Shown here: piece by piece, positions 20,880-27,219 of the stretch
How positions within the stretch are numbered: the first letter of the stretch is position 1
Layout of the letters: every line of letters starts with the position of its first letter
From: a virus
Virus record (IMG/VR): IMGVR_UViG_3300042565_000201
Location: 1 to 27,219 of that record
Reading direction: 5' to 3' (one strand)
DNA length: 27,219 nucleotides
Notes under the pieces: model-generated
The model's database searches: none
The model's input: the letters and a program-made list of their open reading frames with translations, nothing else
Told to the model about the DNA's origin: nothing
Translations under genes and position numbers: made by a program

Positions 20880-22753
20880 TGGGCCAGATAACTCCTGGCA
20901 AAGCAGAGGTTGTTCCTGTCGAGATCGCGTCAGGCTTTATCTCTGATACGACCCAATACGCTGCTGGCGGGCGTTGGTGGGACGGCGACGGCGTGCGCTT
21001 TCGCAAAGGTTATCCAGAAAAGATAGGTGGCTGGACGCGCCTGCTACCTGCTTCTTGGTTAGGTGTATGCAGAAACTTGTTCGCATGGGCAGACCTGACA
21101 ACCCAGAAACGTATTGCCCTTGGCACAACGTTACGAGCACTTGTTTATAATTCGTTTGATCTTAGCCTGATCGACGTCACGCCAAATGCCAGTACGACGA
21201 CATTAGGTACAAACCCTCTCGCCGCGACGAACGGTTCACCTGTCGTGACTGTCACCCATACCGCTCATGGTATGACGACAGGCCGCTATGTCCGCTTATC
21301 CGGCGCGACGACTTTCGCGGGTTTGACTGTCGGCGTATTGGCTGGCGAGTTTATTATCACGGTATTGAACGCCAATACCTATACGATTACAGTTTCGGCC
21401 AATGCGACTTCTACCGCCAGTGGTGGCGGAGGATCGGTTGTTGCGTCTTACATTCTCCAGCCGTTTGATATTGCGGCTGGATGGGGCACGGGGGCCTATG
21501 GCGAAGCGGGCTGGGGTGCGTCCGCTTCGCTATCGCTTGCTACGGCAGAGCCGCCTATGTGGTCGTTCGATAACTGGGGCGAAGACCTACTGCTTAATAC
21601 TCGCGGTCTAGGTATCTATTATTACGACGTAACCACACCGACGGTTCCCGCGGTAAACATCACGTCACTTGCGGGCTCGACAGACGCACCTGCCGCAGCT
21701 ATTCAAGTCTTGGTAGATGCAGAACTACGATTTGCCATAGCTTTTGGTGCGTCCCCTATCGGGTCTTCTGTACGTGATCCAATGTTTATTCGTTGGGCAG
21801 ATCGGGGCTCTATCACAAACTGGTCGGTAGGTACTACCTCCACAGCAGGTGGTTTCCGTCTTGCTTCGGGCTCTCGTATCATTCGTGCGATCAAGACACG
21901 CCGCGAGATCATGGTGTTTACTGACGCCACTTTGTACAGCATTCAAGCGGTCGGCGGTTCTTCGATCTTCAAGCCAACTGTGGCGTCTCAAGAGGTCAGC
22001 ATCCTTGGCCCGAACGCGACAACGGTAGACCATGCTGATTCCATTTACTGGATGGGGCGCGGTAACTTCTATCGGTATGATGGGCGGGTTACAACACTCG
22101 CGTGTGATATTACAGATCGCGTGTTCGACGACATAAACTATAATTCCGGAAACAACATTACCTGTGGACATAACCCGCAGTTCGATGAAATCTGGTGGAT
22201 GTATCCGTCCGCCAACTCTGTCGAGAATGATAGGTATGTCGTTTATAACTATGCAGAAAACTCTTGGGTAAGCGGTACGGTCCTTACGCGAAGCGCATGG
22301 CTGTCCACGCCTTTGTATGATTACCCCGTTACGGCGGGCGCTAATGGCGTGTATCTTCAAGAAGATGGTTACGACAATCTTGACACGGGTTCTGCCGCTC
22401 CGATCACCAGCTATATCTATTCTGCTCCAACAGAAGTAGATGACGGCAATTATGTGCTGCGAGTCGACAAGGTGTATCCAGACTTATCGTTTGGCCGAAC
22501 CTCTCCAGCGGTGACACCTATCTTGTCGTACAGTATCACGGGTTCTGATTGGCCGGGATCAACCAGTATCCAAGATCAATTGCGCACAAGTGTCGCAGGT
22601 GTCCAGACCGCAGACACTCGACCCTTCACAGATAAACTTGACTTGCGTGTGCGCGGTCGTAAGTTTGGCATCAGAGTATATAACTCGCAACTCGGCGTGT
22701 TCTGGCGTATGGGTCGGCAACGTGTCCGCGTTAAGATTGATGGCAAGCGCTGA
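20879..22753 (+). CDS. gp10-like packaged DNA stabilisation / tail hub protein
   Basis: A 624-residue protein starting at ATG 20879, which shares TAATG with the previous stop; an earlier in-frame ATG at 20849 lies in the preceding gene. The N-terminal motif GGRWWDGDGVRFRKGYPEKI is typical of P22 gp10-like proteins of podoviruses, with beta-propeller-like strands afterwards (DEIWWMYPS; YVVYNYAENSWV). Residues about 124-195 (VTHTAHGMTTGRYVRLSG, AGEFIITVLNANTYTI) look like an inserted beta domain. P22 gp10 seals the head together with gp4 and gp26. Assignment by motif. Confidence 0.78.
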   Translation: MGQITPGKAEVVPVEIASGFISDTTQYAAGGRWWDGDGVRFRKGYPEKIGGWTRLLPASWLGVCRNLFAWADLTTQKRIALGTTLRALVYNSFDLSLIDVTPNASTTTLGTNPLAATNGSPVVTVTHTAHGMTTGRYVRLSGATTFAGLTVGVLAGEFIITVLNANTYTITVSANATSTASGGGGSVVASYILQPFDIAAGWGTGAYGEAGWGASASLSLATAEPPMWSFDNWGEDLLLNTRGLGIYYYDVTTPTVPAVNITSLAGSTDAPAAAIQVLVDAELRFAIAFGASPIGSSVRDPMFIRWADRGSITNWSVGTTSTAGGFRLASGSRIIRAIKTRREIMVFTDATLYSIQAVGGSSIFKPTVASQEVSILGPNATTVDHADSIYWMGRGNFYRYDGRVTTLACDITDRVFDDINYNSGNNITCGHNPQFDEIWWMYPSANSVENDRYVVYNYAENSWVSGTVLTRSAWLSTPLYDYPVTAGANGVYLQEDGYDNLDTGSAAPITSYIYSAPTEVDDGNYVLRVDKVYPDLSFGRTSPAVTPILSYSITGSDWPGSTSIQDQLRTSVAGVQTADTRPFTDKLDLRVRGRKFGIRVYNSQLGVFWRMGRQRVRVKIDGKR

Positions 22754-22803
22754 TTGACCTAAGTGCCGTAATGCCGTAGTAATCGACATCTTCGGAGACA
22801 ACC

Positions 22804-23859
22804 ATGGCGTATGCTCTAGCCGGTGCGGCTGAACACCTAGCTTCTAAAGGCCGTAACGGCGACACGATGTTGGTTCACATGAACCCGATTGAAGTCGCAT
22901 GGCTGAACGAACAAACGCCAGGGGGTCTCACGACTAACCCTGATACCGGCCAACCAGAAGCATTTGCTTTCTTGTTGCCATTGCTTGCAGGTGCCGTAGG
23001 CCCTTCGCTTATGGGTGCTGCGGGCCTAACAGGTCTCGGCGCTTTGGCAGGTACGGCAGGCTTAACCGCCCTCACTGACTATGCCGTCAACAAAGACCCG
23101 AAGCGTGCGCTTGGTTCGGGCCTCTTGTCGTTTGGCTTGGGTGGTCTCGGTAATGCGTTCAAAGGAACTGCGGGCGCAGCGTCTACGGTTGCTAAAGGTG
23201 CAGACGGTATTAAGATTGCAGGCGGCACGATCGCCACTCCGGGGCTGCTTGCTGCGCCTAAAGCAGGCGGTCTGCTGTCTGGACTTGGTACGGTAGGCCA
23301 AGCCATTCAGAACCCTTCTGTAGCTATGCAAGCCCTCAAAGCTAACCCAATGTCCATCGCCGCACCACTCGCAGCAGGTGCGGCTCTCAGCGTACCACAG
23401 CAAATGCCTTATCGTGGACCAGAAGAAGACGATAAGTACGGGGGTGATTATGCACGTGAACGATTCCCTGGACCCCGCACTCGTAACCAATACACCGGAG
23501 ACATTGGACGATATGGCGTTGACAGCGGAGAGTTCAACTACTTCACCCCCAATAACGACCGCATGGCATCACCCCCAATTCTCGGACCCGCGGGTCTCGG
23601 CGCGTATGGCATGGCAAATGGCGGAGCAGTGCTCGGGGAAGGCGACGGAGTATCCGACAGCATTCCCGCCATCGGCCCCGGTGATCGACCCATACAGCTT
23701 AGTGACGGCGAGTACGTTATTCCGGCAGATGTAGTGTCTATGCTCGGCAAAGGCTCGACCAATGGCGGTATCCGCTATCTGGATGCGATGATTGCCAAGA
23801 CCCGTGACAACCCGCCTCGCCAAGAAAAAGGTAAACCGCCTCGTCGTATGGCGGCGTAA
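22804..23859 (+). CDS. Internal virion protein with tape-measure-like C-terminal motif
   Basis: A 351-residue protein, 50 bases after the hub gene. The N-terminus has GDTMLVHMNPIEVAWL and GGLTTNPDTGQPEAF, a pattern known from podovirus virion proteins. Residues 55-195 are Gly/Ala/Leu-rich, possibly membrane-interacting. The C-terminal part has MANGGAVLGEGDGVSDSIPA (270-289) and IQLSDGEYVIPADVV (297-311), a motif shared with phage tape-measure and ejection proteins. Probably packed inside the head and ejected with DNA. Confidence 0.75.
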   Translation: MAYALAGAAEHLASKGRNGDTMLVHMNPIEVAWLNEQTPGGLTTNPDTGQPEAFAFLLPLLAGAVGPSLMGAAGLTGLGALAGTAGLTALTDYAVNKDPKRALGSGLLSFGLGGLGNAFKGTAGAASTVAKGADGIKIAGGTIATPGLLAAPKAGGLLSGLGTVGQAIQNPSVAMQALKANPMSIAAPLAAGAALSVPQQMPYRGPEEDDKYGGDYARERFPGPRTRNQYTGDIGRYGVDSGEFNYFTPNNDRMASPPILGPAGLGAYGMANGGAVLGEGDGVSDSIPAIGPGDRPIQLSDGEYVIPADVVSMLGKGSTNGGIRYLDAMIAKTRDNPPRQEKGKPPRRMAA

Positions 23860-23861
23860 CC

Positions 23862-24275
23862 TTGTTCTCGCTTGTTCCGGTTGAATATGTCGATCACTTA
23901 GAGCCTAGACTCTATCCAGAATTAGAGCGTGCGGCAGAGCAATCCTTTGGCCGATACACGGCGGATGACATATTTGATCTGGTTCGGTCAGGTGAATGGC
24001 AGTTATGGATAGCTTTTGATAAAGATGTCTTCAGGCCAGACCTTGCTTTTGTCACAGCAATCGTGCAATATCCACGCACCCGTGCCCTCCAAGTCATTGC
24101 CTGCGCCGGGAGCAGGTTCTTTAAGCACTTTCCTGATGTCGATGCTGTGTTTAGACAATACGCACGAGATCAGGGATGCACCATCTTCGAGACCTATGGT
24201 CGCCAAGGTTGGGGCAAAGTGTTGAAACGGTATGGCGACGCATACACGTCGTCAATGATCGAAGGGTTTATCTAA
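23862..24275 (+). CDS. Internal virion protein, GNAT-like (T7 gp13-like)
   Basis: A 137-residue protein starting at TTG 23862, two bases after the previous stop; no ATG or GTG is nearer the pattern, so the weak start may lower its yield. Sequence features ELERAAEQSFGRYTADDIFD, LWIAFDKD, AFVTAIVQYPRTRALQVIA and an EGFI end resemble the acetyltransferase-like internal core proteins of T7-type podoviruses. No CoA-binding motif is clear. Stop overlaps the next start. Confidence 0.65.
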   Translation: MFSLVPVEYVDHLEPRLYPELERAAEQSFGRYTADDIFDLVRSGEWQLWIAFDKDVFRPDLAFVTAIVQYPRTRALQVIACAGSRFFKHFPDVDAVFRQYARDQGCTIFETYGRQGWGKVLKRYGDAYTSSMIEGFI

Positions 24276-25267
24276 TGTCCAGCCCCAAGCAGCCATCAGT
24301 CCAGAAGCAGGAAGTCACGCAGACTAACTTGCCTGAGTATCTTGAGCCGTTTGTAACGCGCATTGCAGGTCGTGCTGAAGAAGCATCGAACCGCCCGTAT
24401 GAGGCTTACGGCAACCCACGTATTTCTGACTTCAACGCTGATCAGACCGCAGCCTTTGGCGCGACCCGTGGATTGGCAGGCACGTATCAGCCGCAGATGA
24501 ACATGGCTGCGAACACGATCAACAGTGCTGCGCAGAACGTCCAAGGCGGTTTGGCTAACGTAAACCCTATCGCGTATAATGCTCCACGCACGTTCGGTAA
24601 CGAGCAAGCACAGCAATACATGAACCCGTTTATCCAAGGCGTTATGGATCGTACACGGTCAAGCGCTTTGCAGACGCTACAAGAACAGCGCGCACGGGCT
24701 AATGCTGATCTAGCAAACTCTGCACCATTTGGCAGCTATGGCGACATTGTGAACAAGTCGATCTTGGAACGTGACTTCGGTAATCGTGTTGCAGACCAAG
24801 ACGCACAGTTGCTGATGCAGGGCTACGGCAATGCGCAGCAACAGTTCAATGCTGATCGTGGCTTCGGCCAAGGTCAGGATGAAGCCACGAACCGCACGAT
24901 GTTCGAGCGCGCAAACCTTGGTCTTCGCGGCGCAGAACTGATGGGCACGCTTGGCGGTCAACAGGCGCAGATGGCTTCGCAGCAACGCGGTCTTGCATCT
25001 GCTGACATTGACGCAATGCAGAAGATTGGCTTGCAGCAACAGCAGCAGAAACAGTCGTCGCTTGATCTGGCCTACCAAGACTTTATCAACCAGCGCGACT
25101 ATGGCGACAACCGCTTGCAGTTCATGTCGAACATCATCCGCGGTCTACCGTCTCAGATGGGTAGCGATACGACGACGTATGCGCCGCCTGCCAATCCTTA
25201 TTCGCAATTGCTCGGCCTTGGTACATCTGCCTTGGGTCTAGCTAAATCGTTCGGTGTCGGCCAATGA
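24275..25267 (+). CDS. Internal virion protein, Gln-rich helical
   Basis: A 330-residue protein from ATG 24275 (shared TAATG with the previous stop); an upstream in-frame ATG at 24176 lies inside the previous gene. It is helical and Gln/Ala-rich, with EYLEPFVTRIAGRAEEASNR, QYMNPFIQGVMDRTRSSALQ, ANADLANSAPFGSYGDI and a Gln run near 270-275. The YMNPFIQGVMD and APFGSYG patterns are recurrent in internal virion proteins of pelagiphage-like podoviruses. Likely part of the DNA-ejection assembly. Overlaps the next gene by ATGA. Confidence 0.72.
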   Translation: MSSPKQPSVQKQEVTQTNLPEYLEPFVTRIAGRAEEASNRPYEAYGNPRISDFNADQTAAFGATRGLAGTYQPQMNMAANTINSAAQNVQGGLANVNPIAYNAPRTFGNEQAQQYMNPFIQGVMDRTRSSALQTLQEQRARANADLANSAPFGSYGDIVNKSILERDFGNRVADQDAQLLMQGYGNAQQQFNADRGFGQGQDEATNRTMFERANLGLRGAELMGTLGGQQAQMASQQRGLASADIDAMQKIGLQQQQQKQSSLDLAYQDFINQRDYGDNRLQFMSNIIRGLPSQMGSDTTTYAPPANPYSQLLGLGTSALGLAKSFGVGQ

Positions 25268-26643
25268 ACCTAATCCAGCTTCAAGACCGCATGAAGGGTT
25301 TGCCCGATACTGCGTTGCAGACGGCTGCGAATATGCCAGGTGAACACCAGTTCTTGGCTGTAGCTGAACTTGCAGAACGTCAGCGTATCCGCAGTGCCTA
25401 TGCTAATCAGGCACAACAAGCGCAGCCCACTGTTGCCCAACGTATCATGGGCGGTAATCCAGTTGCTCCTGTCGAGAGCCCACGTGCTGATATTGGCGGT
25501 CTAGCTGCGGCTTCTAATCGTGGTGATATGCAGCCCGCGTTGAAGATGGCGCAAGGTGGCGCAGTACCTTCGCCTTATTATATGGCAACAGCAGGTCCAA
25601 TTCCTTCGGCAGATGATCCTCCGCAGGAGACAGATGTTGTTGAGGTAAAAGCGCCGAAGCAATTGTCGCTTCCTTCCAACAACATCTTTAATATGATGGC
25701 GGGCCTTGGCGCGTTTCGGAATAGTGGCGGCTACTTTGCCCCAATGCGTGATCAGTACGACGAGCGTATGGATATGTATAAGCAAGGGGTAGAGCAGAAC
25801 CTTCAAGCCAATCCCTACGCCGCCATGATCGCCGCGCAAGATCAAGATCGCGCACGTAATGCAGAGATGGCCAAGCGTGACAACTGGTTGGCTCTGGCAC
25901 AGGCCGGCCTCGGTATGGCGGCAGGTAATAGCTCTGACTTCTTGACCAACGTGGCGGCAGGTGGACAACAAGGTCTTGCAGCCTTGCGCCAAGGTATGAC
26001 TGAAGCCGAGAAGCGCCAAGCTGCGTTGCAACAACGCGGTGATCTACTTCAAGCCGCAGGTTCTACGATCGAAGGAAACAATGCAGCCGCTATGCGGGGT
26101 TTGTATGGGGCGGGGTTCACCTCTGGAACCGCCATGGATCGCGACATTTATACGCAAGCGGGCGGCGCGCTACGGGAAGAACTTACGCGCGAAGCGAACA
26201 TTGCGGAAGCCGCTCGCGAACGCGTGTTCCGGGGTAATGAAAGTGCGGCGGAGCGCACGACTCGCATCCGCATTGCACAGTTGAATGAAGACGGGGCTAA
26301 TTCTCGGGCCGGCACCGAAGCGGCGCTGCGTAGACAAGGTCTAGACGATGCAAGAGTATCTAGCTTCTTGGGTCAGCGTGACAATACTATCAGCGACATC
26401 AACGCTAAATATAAGTTGAGTGACCCTGCCACCCTCGCGTCGGCGGACTATCCCCGCATTCTAGCTGCGGCCCGTAAAGAATTTGTTACACGCACTCTTG
26501 CCGTGGCCAAGGGGATGGGTGTTAATGCGGACATTGTTAAGGATAACCCTTTTGGTACAGGGTTCACGGGTGGTAATAGTCCCGCAGGTAAAAACAGGGG
26601 TGCCCCTACCCAAACACGCAATGATGGTGTTATCAGAGACTAA
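25264..26643 (+). CDS. Internal virion protein
   Basis: A 459-residue helical, Ala/Gln/Arg-rich protein. Residues 1-60 are a helical lead (LIQLQDRMKGLPDTALQTAA). MAQGGAV at 95-101 mirrors the MANGGAV of the protein encoded at 22804. The middle has NMMAGLGAFRNSGGYFAPM and LALAQAGLGMAAGNSSDFL, the second common in podovirus internal proteins. The last 150 residues are charged and helical. Long, flexible, no signal peptide: ejection protein by position and composition. Confidence 0.7.
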   Translation: MNLIQLQDRMKGLPDTALQTAANMPGEHQFLAVAELAERQRIRSAYANQAQQAQPTVAQRIMGGNPVAPVESPRADIGGLAAASNRGDMQPALKMAQGGAVPSPYYMATAGPIPSADDPPQETDVVEVKAPKQLSLPSNNIFNMMAGLGAFRNSGGYFAPMRDQYDERMDMYKQGVEQNLQANPYAAMIAAQDQDRARNAEMAKRDNWLALAQAGLGMAAGNSSDFLTNVAAGGQQGLAALRQGMTEAEKRQAALQQRGDLLQAAGSTIEGNNAAAMRGLYGAGFTSGTAMDRDIYTQAGGALREELTREANIAEAARERVFRGNESAAERTTRIRIAQLNEDGANSRAGTEAALRRQGLDDARVSSFLGQRDNTISDINAKYKLSDPATLASADYPRILAAARKEFVTRTLAVAKGMGVNADIVKDNPFGTGFTGGNSPAGKNRGAPTQTRNDGVIRD

Positions 26644-26658
26644 TAACAGGGTACCTCC

Positions 26659-27219
26659 GTGGCCGAAAAAGACCCATACGATCCTTCGAACTACGAGTAT
26701 ATGTGGCAGCTTCCTCCGCCGCCAACCAAACCCGTGCGCGAAAAGAACTGGTTTGATAAATCTGTAGAGGGTGTAACAGATTTTGTTCCGGCGCTAGGGC
26801 TAGGTGCCTTCAGAGCGGTAACACGCGAGACTCCTGCGACGGCTGCGGTTGGAGCAGGCGCAGTCGTACGCGGGGTGGCAGAAGGTTCCGACAACCCGCT
26901 CCGTGGGTTACTGGCGCTATCCGGCGCGGATAAATACCTATCCACAACTAACCCTGTCCTCGGCTTAGCCGCCGATCTCGGTACGCGGTTTGTTGATCAA
27001 AACATTCAAGACCCTTTATCTGAACAAGCTAAAGGCGGTTTACGTGACTTTGCGAATCGCCAGTTTGTCAATGCTGAAATTGGTCGCCGCCAGTTTGAGA
27101 TAGATAATCCGGTCGATGCTGAAATGCAGGGAAACCTTGGCTACCAGTTTGGTCAGTCGCTCGGGCAGATGGGTGTAGCTCTAGGTGCAGGTCTTGCCAC
27201 CGGTGCCGTGACACGTAAC
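26659..27219 (+). CDS. Large internal virion / ejection protein (3' truncated by window end)
   Basis: An open frame of 187 codons that runs off the window, starting at GTG 26659 fifteen bases after the previous stop, with an ACAGGG stretch at 26646-26650 as a weak ribosome site. N-terminus is hydrophilic (EKDPYDPSNYEYMWQL, PPPPTKP), then FVPALGLGAFRAV and long Gly/Ala stretches such as GYQFGQSLGQMGVALGAGLA at the visible end, possibly membrane-inserting. It sits last in the internal virion gene run, where podoviruses usually carry their largest ejection protein, sometimes with a lysozyme domain, none of which is visible yet. Confidence 0.65.
   Translation, partial: MAEKDPYDPSNYEYMWQLPPPPTKPVREKNWFDKSVEGVTDFVPALGLGAFRAVTRETPATAAVGAGAVVRGVAEGSDNPLRGLLALSGADKYLSTTNPVLGLAADLGTRFVDQNIQDPLSEQAKGGLRDFANRQFVNAEIGRRQFEIDNPVDAEMQGNLGYQFGQSLGQMGVALGAGLATGAVTRN

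Noticed and set aside
24176-24274. Extended N-terminus of the 24275 protein from ATG 24176
   Set aside because: That stretch lies inside the gene at 23862 in another frame, and ATG 24275 shares the TAATG junction seen throughout the window.
1-27219. tRNA or rRNA genes, insertion sequences, toxin-antitoxin or defence systems
   Set aside because: No cloverleaf, conserved rRNA segment, transposase, or defence-type gene could be recognised on either strand; all sizeable frames fit phage structural or lysis roles.

Overview
The window is a contiguous piece of a tailed double-stranded DNA phage (or prophage) genome. Every convincing gene lies on the + strand. Genes are packed end to end, often with ATGA or TAATG stop/start overlaps, and the largest gap is 240 bases. 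The gene set (P22-like portal, GroES-like co-chaperonin, scaffold-like protein, Mu gpT-like major capsid protein, SU10-type adaptor, P22 gp4-like and gp10-like tail accessory proteins, tape-measure-motif and other internal virion proteins, no long tail tape measure or sheath seen) points to a short-tailed podovirus-type phage. The two-membrane spanin pair indicates a Gram-negative host. A DUF6127-like gene beside the holin hints at an alphaproteobacterial host, but this is only a weak inference.

Layout. (1) 1-5050, head module: 5'-truncated portal, small acidic protein, GroES-like protein, scaffold-like protein, conserved protein, putative decoration protein, major capsid protein, then a strong intrinsic terminator. 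(2) 5100-6660, a separately transcribed insert: candidate promoter, GIY-YIG homing endonuclease with NUMOD-like repeats, a second decoration-like protein, then another strong terminator. (3) 6669-9682, lysis module: small protein, DUF6127-like membrane protein, holin, GH24 lysozyme, overlapping Rz/Rz1 spanins, then a calcineurin-like phosphoesterase with an N-terminal helix-turn-helix. (4) 9683-9922, a noncoding gap with three copies of a 12-base core repeat (17 bases in two of them) and a candidate promoter. (5) 9923-15321, a string of small and fibre-type proteins, including an unflagged 41-residue Lys/Met-rich protein, a glycine-rich protein, a fibre-assembly-like protein, a ConA/LamG-like protein and a repeat protein. 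Its middle (about 12.4-14.5 kb) is much richer in G+C than the flanks and looks recombined in. (6) 15323-22753, the tail: gp4-like accessory factor, DUF6321-like basic protein, zinc-ribbon protein, beta-helix tailspike, SU10-like adaptor, second fibre protein, Ig-like protein, gp10-like stabilisation protein. (7) 22804-27219, internal virion or DNA-ejection proteins, the last one cut off by the window end.

How it works together (inference from families): capsid proteins fold with the host chaperonin helped by the phage co-chaperonin and assemble on the scaffold around the portal. Adaptor, gp4-like and gp10-like proteins close the portal and carry the fibres and tailspike. Internal proteins are ejected with the DNA. 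Holin, lysozyme and spanins release progeny. No CRISPR array, tRNA, rRNA or insertion sequence was recognised. The most unusual items are the intergenic triple repeat with its small basic gene, the self-contained homing-endonuclease unit in the capsid module, and the GC-rich receptor-binding cassette.
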